The translations under genes and the position numbers were made by a program. A stretch of 64,000 nucleotides of DNA from Mycobacterium sp. DL440 (lineage in GTDB: Bacteria > Actinomycetota > Actinomycetes > Mycobacteriales > Mycobacteriaceae): positions 1,081,991 to 1,145,990 of the forward strand of contig NZ_CP050191.1 of assembly GCF_011745145.1 (NCBI RefSeq), read 5' to 3'. Numbering within the stretch: position 1 is the stretch's first letter; every line of letters starts with the position of its first letter. Under the pieces are notes generated by a model that was not told where the DNA came from, ran no database searches, and was given only the letters and a program-made list of their open reading frames with translations. Below are positions 1-9,857 of this stretch, piece after piece.

Positions 1-737
1 TCTACGTGGACCTCTGGATCACCCAGCAGGTTGTCCTTGGGGATGCGGGCGTTCTCGAAGCGGATCACCGCGGTGTCGGACGCTTTGATGCCCAGCTTGT
101 GCTCCAGGCGCTCGACGGTTACGCCGGGGTGTTCGCGCGGCACGATGAACGACTTGATGGCCGCCCGGCCCAACGACTTGTCCAGCGTCGCCCACACCAC
201 GATGTGGGATGCGCGTGAACCCGCGGTGACGAAGATCTTCTCGCCGTTGATCACGTACTCGTCGCCGTCGAGCACCGCTGTGGTGGTCACCGCGGCGGAA
301 TCCGACCCGAAGGACGGCTCGGTGATGGCCATCGCGGCCCACACGTCCTTGCCGAGGCGGTCGAGCTGATCAGGGGTGGCCACCGAGGAGATGGCGGCGT
401 TGCCCAGGCCCTGGCGTGGCACCGACAGCAGTAGGGCGACATCGCCCCAGCTGACCTCCAGTGCGTTGAGCAGTGCGGACATGTTGGCGCCGTTGACCGT
501 GACGTGCTCGCCCTTGGTGTTGGCGTCGTCGCGGAACGCCTCGGCGCCCGCGAACGAGATCGTCTTGGCTTCCGAGATGCCTTCGAACAGGGTGGCCAGG
601 GTGTCCAGCTCGACGGGGTAGGCGTGCTCGGCGAGGTCGTACTTGCGCGAGATCGGGCGAAGCATCTCGGCGGCGCCCTGGTGGCCCTTCTCGATGACCG
701 CCTGGAGCTTGCGGGGCATTTCCAGATTGATTGCCAT
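1..737 (-). CDS. fadE23: Acyl-CoA dehydrogenase, FadE23-like (3' end outside window)
   Basis: FAD-dependent acyl-CoA dehydrogenase for the first oxidation step of beta-oxidation. The start is the ATG ending at 737 (protein begins MAINLEMPRK), and about 245 N-terminal residues are present before the window edge. Family features visible are the flavin/substrate segment MAITEPSFGSDSAAV, the turn VINGEKIFVTAGSRA and the RLEHKLGIKASDTAVI region. It lies 38 bp downstream of a second dehydrogenase on the same strand. That is the mycobacterial fadE24-fadE23 order, where the two products are known to form a mixed alpha2beta2 enzyme. The symbol rests on sequence style plus this order and the adjacent hisN. 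The catalytic C-terminal part cannot be seen. Confidence 0.85.
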   Translation of the reverse strand, partial: MAINLEMPRKLQAVIEKGHQGAAEMLRPISRKYDLAEHAYPVELDTLATLFEGISEAKTISFAGAEAFRDDANTKGEHVTVNGANMSALLNALEVSWGDVALLLSVPRQGLGNAAISSVATPDQLDRLGKDVWAAMAITEPSFGSDSAAVTTTAVLDGDEYVINGEKIFVTAGSRASHIVVWATLDKSLGRAAIKSFIVPREHPGVTVERLEHKLGIKASDTAVIRFENARIPKDNLLGDPEVHV

Positions 738-775
738 GATTAGTCTTTCAGCTCAGGAAAAGGAATGAGGCCGGG

Positions 776-2173
776 CTAGATGACTACGACACCCTCGGCG
801 ACGCCGATGGCCCGCAGGTCGCGGTACCAGCGCTCGACCGGATGTTCCTTGGTGTAACCGTGACCGCCGAGCAGCTGGACACCGTCCAGGCCGATCTGCA
901 TGCCCTTGTCGGTGCCGAGCTTGCGCGCGAGTGCTGCCTCACGGGCGAACGGCAGGCCCTGCTCGGCGCGGGCGGCGCCGCGCCAGGTGATCAGCCGCAG
1001 GCCGTCGAGTTCGATGGCGATGTTGGCGGCCATGAACGCCACCGACTGACGGTGGGCGATCGGCTCACCGAAGGCCGTGCGTTCCTTGATGTAGGGGATG
1101 ACGTAGTCGAGTACCGCATGCGAGGTGCCGACGGCCAGTGCGGCCCAGCCCAGCCGGGACAGGGCGATGGCCTCGCTGTAGTCCTGATCGGTCGCGCCGT
1201 CCTCGCCGAGACGGTTGCCCAGCGGCACCGCCACGTTGTCGAGCTCGATCTGGCCGAGGGCGGCCGCACGGATACCCATGCTCGGGTCGGGCTTGACTGT
1301 GAGACCCGGTGACGCGGCCTCGATGATGAACAACGCCGGCTTACCGTTCAATTGTGCTGCCACTATGAACAATTCGGCATCGGCGGCGGCCGGGACCAGA
1401 GACTTGACACCGGACAGGCGGTACCCGCTGGGGGTGCGTACTGCGGTGGTCTTGAGCGCCGTGGGGTCGAACAGGGCATGCGGTTCGGCAATCGCCACGC
1501 AGGCCTGCGGCACGTTCTCGCCGGCGAATTCCTTGAGATAGGTGGCCTGCTGGTCGGCGCTGCCCCAGTGGGTCAGTGCCGACGCGACGCCACCAGGAGC
1601 CAGGATCGGCAGGGCCAGACCCATGTCGCCGTAGGCCAGGGCCTCGGCGACGAGCGCATTGGTGACGGTGCTGCGGTGCTCGGCGATGCCGTCGAAGTCC
1701 TCGGGCACGTTGACGGCGGTGATGCCGAGCTCGGCGGCCTTGGCGATCAGATCCGCCGGGTAGCCGGCGGCCGCGTCGGCGTCGTGCGCGGCGGGCCGCA
1801 GGATCTCCGCGGCGAAGTCCTGGACCGTCTCGACGATCATCTGCTGGTCTTCGTCGGGCGTCAGGTCGAAGTAGTCGGCTCCGCTGGCCTTCAGCCGGGT
1901 CGGCGCCTTGCCCAGGCCCTGGACCCGCTGGAATTGCCGGGTAGCGGCGCCGGCGGCGGAAAACGCCTGCTTCACACCGTATTTCAGGCCGCGGTTGAGC
2001 GGATCGCGCAGGCCGTAGCGGTCCAGGAACTCCTGGCCGACGATGGGCGTGATCAGCGCCAGCCCGATGTCGGTCGCTGTCCGCTTGTGCTTGTGCAGGC
2101 CCACGGCGCTTTGCCGGCCGGGGTTGGAGGGATGGGATGGGGTGCCGTTCTTGGACGGCAGGGTGTTGGTCAT
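776..2173 (-). CDS. fadE24: Acyl-CoA dehydrogenase, FadE24-like
   Basis: 465-residue acyl-CoA dehydrogenase, longer than the usual 380-400 because of an N-terminal extension of about 110 residues before the canonical start of the fold (TPDEDQQMIVETVQDFAAEIL). The C-terminal FAD-binding region RTAFGEPIAHRQSVAFM and the dinucleotide-site motif LLGGHGYTKEHPVERWYRDLR are present. It is the likely heteromeric partner of the FadE23-like protein encoded just downstream. The ATG at 2173 was chosen because homology begins shortly after it and a large palindromic operator (2209-2238) lies 35 bp upstream. The open frame runs further upstream but there crosses the operator and hisN antisense, so that part is not coding. 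Confidence 0.88.
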   Translation of the reverse strand: MTNTLPSKNGTPSHPSNPGRQSAVGLHKHKRTATDIGLALITPIVGQEFLDRYGLRDPLNRGLKYGVKQAFSAAGAATRQFQRVQGLGKAPTRLKASGADYFDLTPDEDQQMIVETVQDFAAEILRPAAHDADAAAGYPADLIAKAAELGITAVNVPEDFDGIAEHRSTVTNALVAEALAYGDMGLALPILAPGGVASALTHWGSADQQATYLKEFAGENVPQACVAIAEPHALFDPTALKTTAVRTPSGYRLSGVKSLVPAAADAELFIVAAQLNGKPALFIIEAASPGLTVKPDPSMGIRAAALGQIELDNVAVPLGNRLGEDGATDQDYSEAIALSRLGWAALAVGTSHAVLDYVIPYIKERTAFGEPIAHRQSVAFMAANIAIELDGLRLITWRGAARAEQGLPFAREAALARKLGTDKGMQIGLDGVQLLGGHGYTKEHPVERWYRDLRAIGVAEGVVVI

Positions 2174-2208
2174 GTCAGCTGCCTCTGCTGGTCGTGGCGA
2201 CGCATCTG

Positions 2209-2238
2209 ACCGTATCTTACTCCGGAGTAAGGTACGGT
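2209..2238. promoter_or_regulatory. 30-bp near-perfect palindromic operator upstream of fadE24-fadE23
   Basis: The half site ACCGTA-n-CTTACTCC is followed by its reverse complement, with a single mismatched pair (2215/2232) and no spacer (centre between 2223 and 2224). The core TTACTCCGGAGTAA is perfect. Size and symmetry fit a TetR-family dimer or pair-of-dimers site controlling the fadE24-fadE23 operon. The cognate regulator is not in the immediate neighbourhood. Direct observation for the palindrome; inference for the function. Confidence 0.7.
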
Positions 2239-2334
2239 AGCTGTTACCAACCTCACATCGCTCGAGGCCAGGGTTCAGCTGCCGAAAGTGACCGGCACGC
2301 TGGGGTGTGTGGGCGGGACGTGCCCAGCCGTGAA

Positions 2335-3117
2335 CTAGTTGCCGGCGAGCCGGTCCAACACCTGTCCGTGGAGTGGCCCGTTGGTGGCCAGCGCACTCCC
2401 GCCGTGCGGGCCCGCGGCGCCGTCGATGCTGGTGAACGTGCCGCCGGCCTCGCGGATGAGGATGTCCAGCGGGGCGATGTCCCAGAGCTTCACCTCGGGC
2501 TCGCAGGCGATGTCGACGGCGCCCTCGGCGACCATGCAGTAGGACCAGAAGTCGCCGTAGGCGCGCACCCGCCACACCGCGTCGGTGAGCTCGACGAACC
2601 GGTCGCGACGGTGCTCCCACCCGGTCGTCAGGTCCGAGTACGACAGGCTTGCCGACGCGAGGTCGGTGACCCCGGACACCGACAGTTTGCGGGTCGCCCC
2701 GGCGAACGAACCGAACGCGCCCTGACCCAGCCCGGCCCACCACCGGCGGGCGAGCGCCGGTGCGCTCACCACCCCGATGGTCGGGACGCCGTCTTCGAGC
2801 AACGCGATCAATGTGCACCACACCGGGACGCCGCGGACGAAGTTCTTGGTCCCGTCGATCGGATCGATCACCCACTGGCGGCCGGTCAATGTCGTTGTCC
2901 CACCGAACTCTTCACCGAACACCGTGTCGTCCGGGCGGGCCGCGGCCAGCGATGCGCGCAGGGCTTCCTCGGCTCCGCGGTCGGCGTCGGTGACCGGGGT
3001 CAGGTCGGGTTTGGTCTCGATGCGCAGATCGAGGGCGCCGAAGCGGTTCATGGTCAATGCGTCGGCCTGGTCGGCCAGTTCGAGGGCCAATGCCATGTCA
3101 TCTGCGACGGAACTCAT
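2335..3117 (-). CDS. hisN: Histidinol-phosphatase / inositol-monophosphatase family
   Basis: 260-residue Mg-dependent phosphatase of the IMPase fold. The metal-binding motif GEE lies at about 68-70, the signature [11 protein letters not shown] at about 83-93 (Asp85 and Asp88), and the C-terminal [15 protein letters not shown] supplies the third metal aspartate near 213. In mycobacteria the orthologue at this position (next to fadE24) acts as histidinol-phosphate phosphatase in histidine biosynthesis. Inositol-phosphate activity cannot be excluded from motifs alone. It is transcribed in the same direction as fadE24 but separated from it by the palindromic operator, so it is probably independent. 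Confidence 0.85.
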   Translation of the reverse strand: MSSVADDMALALELADQADALTMNRFGALDLRIETKPDLTPVTDADRGAEEALRASLAAARPDDTVFGEEFGGTTTLTGRQWVIDPIDGTKNFVRGVPVWCTLIALLEDGVPTIGVVSAPALARRWWAGLGQGAFGSFAGATRKLSVSGVTDLASASLSYSDLTTGWEHRRDRFVELTDAVWRVRAYGDFWSYCMVAEGAVDIACEPEVKLWDIAPLDILIREAGGTFTSIDGAAGPHGGSALATNGPLHGQVLDRLAGN

Positions 3118-3139
3118 GGGGCAGTCCTACCATGGCCTC

Positions 3140-3487
3140 GTGTGGGAAATCGGCATACTCCTCTTGCTCGTGGGTGCGCTCGTGCTGCTGCTGGCGCCAC
3201 GGATCATGCGGCGCCGCGGAATTCGCGGTGAGCTGGCGCACGGCACGTTGCTGGTGACCGGGGTGAGCCCTCGTCCGGCGGCGACGGGGGAGCAGTACGT
3301 CACGATCACCGGGGTCATCACCGGCCCGACGGTGAACGAACACGTGGTGTATCAGCGCATGGCCGTCGACGTCGGCGCCTGGCCGACGATGGGGGCGCTG
3401 TTCCCGGTCGTCTACTCCCCGGGCAACCCGGATAAGTGGGCCTTCGCGCCGGACGGCCCGTCACCGGACGGGCCGCCACCGCCCTGA
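3140..3487 (+). CDS. Small membrane protein of unknown function
   Basis: 115-residue protein from a GTG start (VWEIGILLLL). One N-terminal membrane helix (about residues 4-20, ending at PRIMRRRG) is followed by a soluble domain with a repeated beta pattern (GTLLVTGVSPRP, YVTITGVITG, HVVYQRMAVDV, FPVVYSPGNPDKWAFAP) and a proline-rich tail. The style recalls DUF3592-like single-pass proteins, but I do not recognise it firmly. It is divergent from hisN and convergent with fprA, ending 5 bp before the fprA stop. Confidence 0.6.
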   Translation: MWEIGILLLLVGALVLLLAPRIMRRRGIRGELAHGTLLVTGVSPRPAATGEQYVTITGVITGPTVNEHVVYQRMAVDVGAWPTMGALFPVVYSPGNPDKWAFAPDGPSPDGPPPP

Positions 3488-3491
3488 CCGA

Positions 3492-4862
3492 TCAGGCGTG
3501 GGCGATCCGGAGCAGCTCGGCCACACTCGCCAGCTTGACCCGGGGCCGACCGACCGACTCGCCGGCGGTGCGCTCGTGCGCGTCGATCAGCTGCCAGTGC
3601 TCGCCGGTGACGAGGGCCGGCTGGTGTTCCACCAGCCATTCGGCCAGTTCGCGGTCGTACTCGGACCCACGCTCGTCGACTCCGCCGGCCTGAAGGTCGT
3701 CCAGCAGGGTGTCGACGGTGTCTTGAGAGTCTTTCTTGTTGCTGCCGATCACTCCGGACGGTCCCCGCTTGATCCAGCCCACCACGTATTCGTTACGGCT
3801 GCCGTCGATTCGGCCGTTGGTGTGCGGGATCGTGCCGGAGCGTTCGTCGAACGGCAGCCCCGGGGTGGGCACGCCGCGGTAGCCGACCGCCCGGACCACC
3901 AGCTGGACGGGCAGCTCCTCGCGCTCTCCGGTGTCCTTGGCCACCATGCGTCCGTCCGGGTCGCGGACAAGTTCGTTGCGGCCCAGCACAATCGACTCGA
4001 CCCGGTCCTCGCCGCGCAATTCGATGGGGGAGGTGCAGAAGCGGAACACGATGCGCCGCTTGGATTCTTGAGGTGCCTCGTCGACGTACTTGCGTAGCAC
4101 CCTGATGTTCTGCTTGACGGTCTTGGTTGCCGCTTGGAGGTCGTCGTCGGTGATGCCGGCGAAATCGGCCGGGTCGAGGATGACGTCGACGTCGCCCAGT
4201 CCCTCCATGTCGCCCAGCTCGCGCAGTTCCAGAGTCGTGAACGTCGCCTGCAACGGGCCCCGGCGTCCGACCACCACCACCTCTTCCACCCCGCGGGTGT
4301 CCAGCGAGGCCAGGGCGTGGTCGGCGATGTCGGTGTTGGCCAGGGCCTGTGGGTCACTGACCAGGATGCGGGCCACGTCCAGGGCGACGTTGCCGTTGCC
4401 GACGACCACGGCCCGCCCGCCCGCCAGATTGGGTGCCATGCCGTCGAAATGTGGATGGGCGTTGTACCAGCCGACGAAATCAACCGCGGCGACACTGCCG
4501 GGCAACTCTTCTCCGGGGATGTGCAGGGCCCGGTCGGACTGAGCCCCGATCGCATAGATGACCGAGTCGTAGCGTTGTGCCAACTCGGCCGGCGTGACGT
4601 GCTCGCCGATCTTGATGTTGCCGAAGAACCGGAACCGGGGATCGGCGGCGGTCTTGTCGAACTGCGCGCTGATCGATTTGATCTTCGGATGGTCGGGCGC
4701 GACCCCCGAGCGCACCAGCCCCCACGGGGTCGGCAGCATCTCGAGCATGTCGACTCGCACATCACGATCAGAGTCGGGTAGATCGGCGAACTTCAGCAGC
4801 GATGCGGCAGCAAAGAATCCCGAGGGGCCGGAGCCGACGATCGCTACGTGATATGGGCGCAT
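3492..4862 (-). CDS. fprA: NADPH-ferredoxin reductase FprA
   Basis: 456 residues, the length of the characterised mycobacterial FprA, an adrenodoxin-reductase-like FAD enzyme that passes electrons from NADPH to ferredoxins for cytochrome P450s. The FAD Rossmann motif VAIVGSGPSGFFAA is at 6-19, the NADP motif VVVGNGNVALDVARIL lies mid-protein, and the C-terminal WIKRGPSGVIGSNKKDS is diagnostic of the family. The start is the ATG at 4862. It is divergent from prfB with 150 bp between. A second related reductase with an extra ferredoxin domain lies at 57029-58630. Confidence 0.95.
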   Translation of the reverse strand: MRPYHVAIVGSGPSGFFAAASLLKFADLPDSDRDVRVDMLEMLPTPWGLVRSGVAPDHPKIKSISAQFDKTAADPRFRFFGNIKIGEHVTPAELAQRYDSVIYAIGAQSDRALHIPGEELPGSVAAVDFVGWYNAHPHFDGMAPNLAGGRAVVVGNGNVALDVARILVSDPQALANTDIADHALASLDTRGVEEVVVVGRRGPLQATFTTLELRELGDMEGLGDVDVILDPADFAGITDDDLQAATKTVKQNIRVLRKYVDEAPQESKRRIVFRFCTSPIELRGEDRVESIVLGRNELVRDPDGRMVAKDTGEREELPVQLVVRAVGYRGVPTPGLPFDERSGTIPHTNGRIDGSRNEYVVGWIKRGPSGVIGSNKKDSQDTVDTLLDDLQAGGVDERGSEYDRELAEWLVEHQPALVTGEHWQLIDAHERTAGESVGRPRVKLASVAELLRIAHA

Positions 4863-5012
4863 ACCCTGCCTTCTTACGAGCGGAAAAACCGTCACAGACC
4901 CGGCTGATGGTGTGCTGGGCCGGGTACCAACCGACTTTAAACACAGATCGTCTGCGCTGCCGCGAGTCGGACAGAACTGCCGCCGAAATGCCGCCGGGTA
5001 CCCTGAACATTC

Positions 5013-6131
5013 GTGGATCCAGACCGCCAAGCCGCCGTAGCCGCACTCGACACCACCTTGACGACAGTGGAGCGGGTGCTCGACATCGATGGCCTGCGCC
5101 AGCGGATCGACATGCTCGAGCAGCAGGCCTCCGATCCGAACCTGTGGGACGACCAGTCGCGGGCCCAGAAGGTCACCAGTGAGCTGTCGCATGCGCAGAG
5201 TGAACTGCGCCGGGTGCAGGACCTCCGTCAGCGCGTCGAGGACCTCCCGGTCCTGTTCGAACTCGCTTTTGAAGAAGCCGGGGCAGAGGGTGACGATACG
5301 GCCGCCGAGGCCGACGCCGAGCTCGCCAAGCTCCGCGAGGAGATCGAGACCCTCGAGGTCCGCACCCTGCTCTCGGGCGAGTACGACGAGCGGGAAGCCG
5401 TCGTCACGATCCGCTCCGGAGCGGGTGGCGTCGACGCCGCGGACTGGGCCGAGATGCTGATGCGGATGTACATCCGGTGGGCCGAGAAGCACGACTACCC
5501 GGTCGAGGTGTTCGACACGTCCTACGCCGAGGAGGCGGGGATCAAGAGCGCGACCTTCGCCGTGCACGCCCCGTTCGCCTACGGCACCCTCTCGGTCGAG
5601 CAGGGCACCCACCGACTGGTGCGGATCAGCCCGTTCGACAACCAGAGCCGACGCCAGACGTCGTTCGCCGACGTCGAGGTGCTCCCGGTCGTGGAAACCA
5701 CGGATCACATCGAGATCCCCGAAGGGGACCTGCGCGTCGACGTGTACCGCTCCAGCGGTCCCGGCGGGCAGTCGGTGAACACCACCGACTCCGCTGTGCG
5801 GCTCACCCACATTCCCACCGGCATCGTCGTGACCTGCCAGAACGAGAAATCGCAGCTGCAGAACAAGGTTGCGGCGATGCGGGTTCTGCAGGCACGGCTG
5901 CTGGAACGCAAGCGGTTGGAGGAGCGTGCCGAGATGGACGCGCTCAAGGGTGACGGCGGCAGCTCATGGGGTAACCAGATGCGGTCCTACGTGCTGCACC
6001 CCTATCAGATGGTGAAGGACCTGCGCACCGAGTACGAGGTCGGAAACCCGGCCACGGTGCTGGACGGGGACATCGACGGATTCCTGGAAGCGGGGATCAG
6101 ATGGCGCAACAGAAAAGATGACGACGACTAA
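5013..6131 (+). CDS. prfB: Peptide chain release factor 2
   Basis: 372-residue RF2, which reads UGA and UAA stops. The anticodon-like tripeptide SPF (in [15 protein letters not shown]) and the catalytic GGQ (in [17 protein letters not shown]) are both present. It starts with GTG at 5013. The gene is a single continuous frame: there is no internal UGA requiring the +1 programmed frameshift used in many bacteria. The last 14 bp overlap the first possible start of the mechanosensitive channel gene, suggesting translational coupling. Confidence 0.97.
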   Translation: MDPDRQAAVAALDTTLTTVERVLDIDGLRQRIDMLEQQASDPNLWDDQSRAQKVTSELSHAQSELRRVQDLRQRVEDLPVLFELAFEEAGAEGDDTAAEADAELAKLREEIETLEVRTLLSGEYDEREAVVTIRSGAGGVDAADWAEMLMRMYIRWAEKHDYPVEVFDTSYAEEAGIKSATFAVHAPFAYGTLSVEQGTHRLVRISPFDNQSRRQTSFADVEVLPVVETTDHIEIPEGDLRVDVYRSSGPGGQSVNTTDSAVRLTHIPTGIVVTCQNEKSQLQNKVAAMRVLQARLLERKRLEERAEMDALKGDGGSSWGNQMRSYVLHPYQMVKDLRTEYEVGNPATVLDGDIDGFLEAGIRWRNRKDDDD

Positions 6132-7098
6132 TACGCTGCTGACCATGTCTCTCGCCGACCGCTGGCACGGTTTCTGGGCCGGCGAGATCGGCGTGTGGAT
6201 CCTGACCACCGGACTGCACATTGCCCTGTTGCTGATCGGCGGTCTGCTCGCCGCGCGCTTCATCAACTGGGCTGCGCAACGCGTGGTGCGCCGGATCGAC
6301 GCCGAATATCAGGAAAGCGATGCGCTGGTGCGCTCGGAGAGCGCCAAGCACCGGCAAGCCGTCGCCTCGGTGATCTCCTGGGTGTCGGTGGCAGTCCTGT
6401 TCATCATCGTCCTCGTCGAGGTCACCGACGCCCTCGCCGTACCAGTGGCCTCCCTGGTGGCCCCTGCCGCGGTGCTCGGTGCCGCGCTCGGTTTCGGCGC
6501 GCAGCGCATCGTGCAGGACCTTCTCGCGGGGTTCTTCATCATCACTGAGAAGCAGTACGGTTTCGGCGATCTGGTCCGACTGACGATCGCTGCCGCCAAC
6601 GAGGCCGAGGGCACGGTCGAGGACGTCACGCTGCGGGTCACCAAGCTGCGGTCATCCGAAGGCGAGATGTACACCGTGCCCAACGGGCAGATCGTCAAGG
6701 CGCTGAACCTGTCGAAGGACTGGGCGCGAGCAGTAGTCGACATCCCGGTACCGGCGAGTGTGGACCTCAACCTGGTCAACGACGTGCTCGATGACGTCGC
6801 CGAGAAGGCCACCGAAGATCGCGAGCTGTCCAGGTTGCTGCTCGACAAGCCGCAATTGATGGGCATCGAGAGTCTCGGAGTCGACACCGTGAACCTGCGG
6901 ATGGTCGCCCGTACCTTGCCGGGCAAACAGTTCGAGGTGGGCAGGCGGTTGCGAATACGGGTGGTGCGCGCGCTGCGCCGCGCCGGCGTGGCCTCGACAG
7001 GTGCGTCGGTTGCCGCGGCCGGGGACGCCATCCATCCGGCCACGGCCGCCGAGACGGTCGCGGCGCCTCCGGCGTCGGCTCAGGAGCCGAAGAAGTGA
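6118..7098 (+). CDS. MscS-family small-conductance mechanosensitive channel
   Basis: 326 residues. Three N-terminal membrane segments are visible (about 17-45, 80-107 and 108-138). The third is the pore-lining glycine/alanine-rich helix [22 protein letters not shown], followed by the MscS beta domain ([33 protein letters not shown]). The C-terminal tail is alanine/proline rich. The first ATG overlaps the end of prfB; an ATG at 6145 is an alternative start. It ends by ATGA overlap with the next gene, so prfB, the channel and the proline-rich protein look like one transcript, conserved in mycobacteria upstream of ftsEX. Confidence 0.9.
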   Translation: MTTTNTLLTMSLADRWHGFWAGEIGVWILTTGLHIALLLIGGLLAARFINWAAQRVVRRIDAEYQESDALVRSESAKHRQAVASVISWVSVAVLFIIVLVEVTDALAVPVASLVAPAAVLGAALGFGAQRIVQDLLAGFFIITEKQYGFGDLVRLTIAAANEAEGTVEDVTLRVTKLRSSEGEMYTVPNGQIVKALNLSKDWARAVVDIPVPASVDLNLVNDVLDDVAEKATEDRELSRLLLDKPQLMGIESLGVDTVNLRMVARTLPGKQFEVGRRLRIRVVRALRRAGVASTGASVAAAGDAIHPATAAETVAAPPASAQEPKK

Positions 7099-7622
7099 AA
7101 CTCGACTTCTCGCGGGCGACCGAAGCCGCCGAAAAACTCTGGCGTAGCCGTGTCGGCCGGGTCCGCACATCGACAGTGGTCTTGGTCGTCGTGTTCATTG
7201 CGCTGTCGTGGGTGCAGCAGGAGTACCGGCCCAAGCAGACCGCGCCGTCGCCCGACACCCAGGTGGTGCCTCCCGGGTTCGTGCCCGACCCCGACTACAC
7301 CTGGGTTCCGCGGACCAAGCTGCAGACCCCTCGCTCGACGACCCCGACCGAGACTCCGGAGACGACCGAGACCACCGTCCCGGAGACCACGACGCCGACG
7401 GAGACCACGTCGCCGACCGAGACCACGACTCCCGGCACACCGACGAGTCCCAGTTCGACGACGCCGCCGCCAGGGGCGCCCCACACCACCGTGTTCGATC
7501 CGGACGGTCCGGGACTGCTCCCGCCCATCACGTTGCCACTGGGACCGGCGCCGGCGCCGGCCCCGCCCACCGAACAGCAGCAACCGGGTCAGGAGCCGAT
7601 GGCGCCGACATTGCCGCGATAG
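7095..7622 (+). CDS. Proline/threonine-rich single-pass membrane protein
   Basis: 175 residues. A cytoplasmic N-terminus ([19 protein letters not shown]) is followed by one membrane helix (about 25-40, STVVLVVVFIALSWV). The rest is a long low-complexity stretch of T-P-T-E-T repeats and a proline-rich end, probably extracytoplasmic. It overlaps the channel gene by 4 bp and precedes ftsE by 42 bp. Mycobacteria carry such a protein in this place between mscS and ftsE. Its function is unknown; a link to the envelope or division machinery is inferred from position only. Confidence 0.75.
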   Translation: MKLDFSRATEAAEKLWRSRVGRVRTSTVVLVVVFIALSWVQQEYRPKQTAPSPDTQVVPPGFVPDPDYTWVPRTKLQTPRSTTPTETPETTETTVPETTTPTETTSPTETTTPGTPTSPSSTTPPPGAPHTTVFDPDGPGLLPPITLPLGPAPAPAPPTEQQQPGQEPMAPTLPR

Positions 7623-7664
7623 CCTGACCTGCCGGATAATTCCGCCCGGCTACACTGGCGTGCC

Positions 7665-8357
7665 GTGATGATCACCCTCGACCACGTGACGAAGCACTAC
7701 AAGTCTTCGGCGCGCCCAGCGCTCGACGATGTCTCGTTGAAAATCGACAAGGGTGAGTTCGTCTTCCTGATCGGCCCGTCGGGTTCGGGCAAGTCGACGT
7801 TCATGCGGCTGCTGCTGGCGGCCGAGACGCCCACCTCCGGTGACATCCGGGTATCCAAGTTTCACGTCAACAAACTCGCCGGCCGGCATGTCCCGAGCCT
7901 GCGTCAGGTCATCGGCTGCGTGTTCCAGGACTTCCGGCTGTTGCAGCAGAAGACCGTGTTCGAGAACGTGGCGTTCGCGCTCGAGGTGATCGGCAAGCGC
8001 GGCGAGGTGATCAACCGGGTGGTCCCGGACGTGCTGGAGATGGTCGGGCTGTCGGGTAAGGCCAACCGGTTGCCGAGCGAATTGTCCGGTGGCGAGCAGC
8101 AGCGCGTCGCCATCGCGCGGGCCTTCGTCAACCGTCCGCTGGTCCTGATCGCCGACGAGCCCACCGGAAACTTGGATCCGGAGACCAGCAAGGACATCAT
8201 GGACCTGCTGGAACGGATCAACCGCACCGGAACCACGGTGCTGATGGCCACCCACGACCATCACATCGTCGACTCCATGCGCCAGCGGGTCGTCGAACTC
8301 GAACTCGGCCGGCTGATCCGTGATGAGCAGCGCGGCGTCTACGGAATGGATCGCTAA
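7665..8357 (+). CDS. ftsE: Cell-division ABC transporter ATPase FtsE
   Basis: 230 residues. Walker [10 protein letters not shown] at 37-45, ABC signature [14 protein letters not shown], Walker [13 protein letters not shown] and the H-loop THDHHIVDS are all intact. FtsE pairs with FtsX at the septum to drive peptidoglycan hydrolase activation. The start is the GTG at 7665, with an ATG at 7668 equally possible. The ftsX start codon follows the stop codon directly, so the two are translationally linked. Confidence 0.96.
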   Translation: MMITLDHVTKHYKSSARPALDDVSLKIDKGEFVFLIGPSGSGKSTFMRLLLAAETPTSGDIRVSKFHVNKLAGRHVPSLRQVIGCVFQDFRLLQQKTVFENVAFALEVIGKRGEVINRVVPDVLEMVGLSGKANRLPSELSGGEQQRVAIARAFVNRPLVLIADEPTGNLDPETSKDIMDLLERINRTGTTVLMATHDHHIVDSMRQRVVELELGRLIRDEQRGVYGMDR

Positions 8358-9254
8358 GTGCGCTTCGGTTTTCTTGTCAATGAAGTTCTGACCGGGCTTC
8401 GCCGCAACGTCACGATGACGGTGGCGATGATCCTGACCACCGCCATCTCCATCGGCCTGTTCGGTGGCGGTCTGCTGGTGGTGCGGCTGGCCGACCAGTC
8501 CCGTGACATCTACCTCGACCGCGTCGAAAGCCAGGTGTTCCTGACCGACGACATCTCGGCCAACGACCCCAATTGCGACGCCGATGCGTGCAAGGCGCTG
8601 TACCGCATGATCGACGACCGTGACGACGTGCGCTCGCTGAGCTTCCTCAATCGCGAGCAGGCCTACAACGACGCGATCAAGAAGTTCCCGCAGTACAAGG
8701 ATGTTGCGGGCAAGGATGCGTTCCCGGCGTCGTTCATCGTCAAGCTCAACGACCCCGAGCAGCATGACGCGTTCGACAAGGCGATGCAGGGGCAGCCCGG
8801 TGTGCTCAACGTGCTTAACCAGAAGGATTTGATCGACCGGCTGTTCGCCGTGCTCGACGGTCTGAGTAGCGTCGCCTTCGCGGTGGCGCTGGTGCAGGCG
8901 ATCGGTGCGGTGCTGCTGATCGCCAACATGGTTCAGGTGGCTGCTTACACACGTCGCAACGAGATCGGCATCATGCGCCTGGTCGGTGCGACCCGCTGGT
9001 ACACCCAGCTGCCGTTCCTGGTGGAAGCGATGATCGCCGCATTGATCGGTGTGGTAATCGCGATCGTCGGGCTGATCGTGGTGCGCGCGGTGTTCCTGGA
9101 GAAGGCGCTCGACCAGTTTTATCAGTCGAATTTGATTGCCAGGGTCGACTACGCTGACGTCCTCTACTTCAGCGCACCATGGATGCTGTTCCTCGGTCTG
9201 GCGATGTCCGGGGTTACCGCGTACGTGACACTGCGGCTCTACATCCGAAGGTAA
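8358..9254 (+). CDS. ftsX: Cell-division ABC transporter permease FtsX
   Basis: 298-residue membrane partner of FtsE. The first helix is near 22-45 and is followed by a large extracytoplasmic loop (about 50-170, holding a Cys pair in [13 protein letters not shown]). Three further helices follow ([23 protein letters not shown], a second around [18 protein letters not shown], and the last [16 protein letters not shown]), the four-helix FtsX topology. GTG start with zero spacing from ftsE. The smpB gene follows after 10 bp. Confidence 0.95.
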   Translation: MRFGFLVNEVLTGLRRNVTMTVAMILTTAISIGLFGGGLLVVRLADQSRDIYLDRVESQVFLTDDISANDPNCDADACKALYRMIDDRDDVRSLSFLNREQAYNDAIKKFPQYKDVAGKDAFPASFIVKLNDPEQHDAFDKAMQGQPGVLNVLNQKDLIDRLFAVLDGLSSVAFAVALVQAIGAVLLIANMVQVAAYTRRNEIGIMRLVGATRWYTQLPFLVEAMIAALIGVVIAIVGLIVVRAVFLEKALDQFYQSNLIARVDYADVLYFSAPWMLFLGLAMSGVTAYVTLRLYIRR

Positions 9255-9264
9255 TCGTGAGCTA

Positions 9265-9753
9265 GTGGCGACCAAGAAATCCAGCCCCGCCGGCAATAAG
9301 CAGATTGTGGCCAGCAATCGCAAGGCGCGGCACAACTATATGATCCTCGATACCTATGAGGCCGGCATCGCGCTGATGGGTACCGAGGTCAAGAGCCTGC
9401 GTGAAGGCCAGGCGTCACTGGCCGACGCGTTCGCCACTGTCGACGACGGTGAGATCTGGCTGCGCAACGTGCACATCGCCGAGTACCACCACGGCACCTG
9501 GACCAACCATGCCCCGCGGCGCAACCGCAAGCTGCTGTTGCACCGCAGTCAGATCGACAACCTGATCGGCAAGATCCGCGACGGCAACCTGACCCTGGTG
9601 CCGCTGTCGATGTACTTCTCCGACGGCAAGGTGAAGGTCGAGTTGGCGTTGGCGCGCGGTAAGCAGGACCACGACAAACGGCAGGACCTGGCCAAGCGTG
9701 ACGCCGACCGCGAGATCACCCGCGAGTTGGGCCGACGCGCCAAGGGCATGTAG
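9265..9753 (+). CDS. smpB: tmRNA-binding protein SmpB
   Basis: 162 residues. The OB-fold core contains the conserved [29 protein letters not shown] and [14 protein letters not shown]. The C-terminal tail ([25 protein letters not shown]) is basic and inserts into the ribosomal mRNA channel during trans-translation. GTG start. Its RNA partner ssrA lies 104 bp downstream on the same strand, the usual mycobacterial arrangement. Confidence 0.96.
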   Translation: MATKKSSPAGNKQIVASNRKARHNYMILDTYEAGIALMGTEVKSLREGQASLADAFATVDDGEIWLRNVHIAEYHHGTWTNHAPRRNRKLLLHRSQIDNLIGKIRDGNLTLVPLSMYFSDGKVKVELALARGKQDHDKRQDLAKRDADREITRELGRRAKGM

Positions 9754-9793
9754 CGCTCCCGCGAGCGACACGAGAATGCCTCGGAATAATCAC

Positions 9794-9824
9794 TTGGCGT
9801 TCGCCGTTGCTGGTGACGTAATAT
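9794..9824 (+). promoter_or_regulatory. Probable ssrA promoter
   Basis: A TAATAT -10 hexamer (9819-9824) lies 34 bp before the mature tmRNA 5' end, with TTGGCG (9794-9799) as a weak -35 at a long 19-bp spacing. Housekeeping sigma recognition is inferred; no other good -10 lies between smpB and ssrA. Confidence 0.4.
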
Positions 9825-9831
9825 GGATTGT

Positions 9832-9850
9832 CCTGCCGAAGTTCGGCAGG
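9832..9850 (+). other. Hairpin in the pre-tmRNA 5' leader
   Basis: A perfect 9-bp stem, CCTGCCGAA/TTCGGCAGG with a 1-nt loop, ends 7 nt before the mature tmRNA 5' end. It could position the precursor for RNase P cleavage or act as a weak smpB terminator; it has no T-run. Structure seen, role inferred. Confidence 0.5.
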
Positions 9851-9857
9851 GATGCGA

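Noticed and set aside
776..2875. Minus-strand frame extending FadE24 to 699 residues
   Set aside because: The extension covers the operator and the antisense of hisN; only 776-2173 is coding.
4863..5012. Repeated CCGGGTACC in the fprA-prfB gap as an operator
   Set aside because: The two copies are short and about 74 bp apart, so chance occurrence in high-GC DNA is likely.
3492..5810. Very long minus-strand frame across fprA and prfB
   Set aside because: The part beyond 4862 is antisense to prfB, which has complete RF2 motifs; long antisense frames are usual in high-GC DNA.
5013..6131. Programmed frameshift in prfB
   Set aside because: The gene is one continuous frame with no in-frame TGA near codon 25, so no frameshift is needed.
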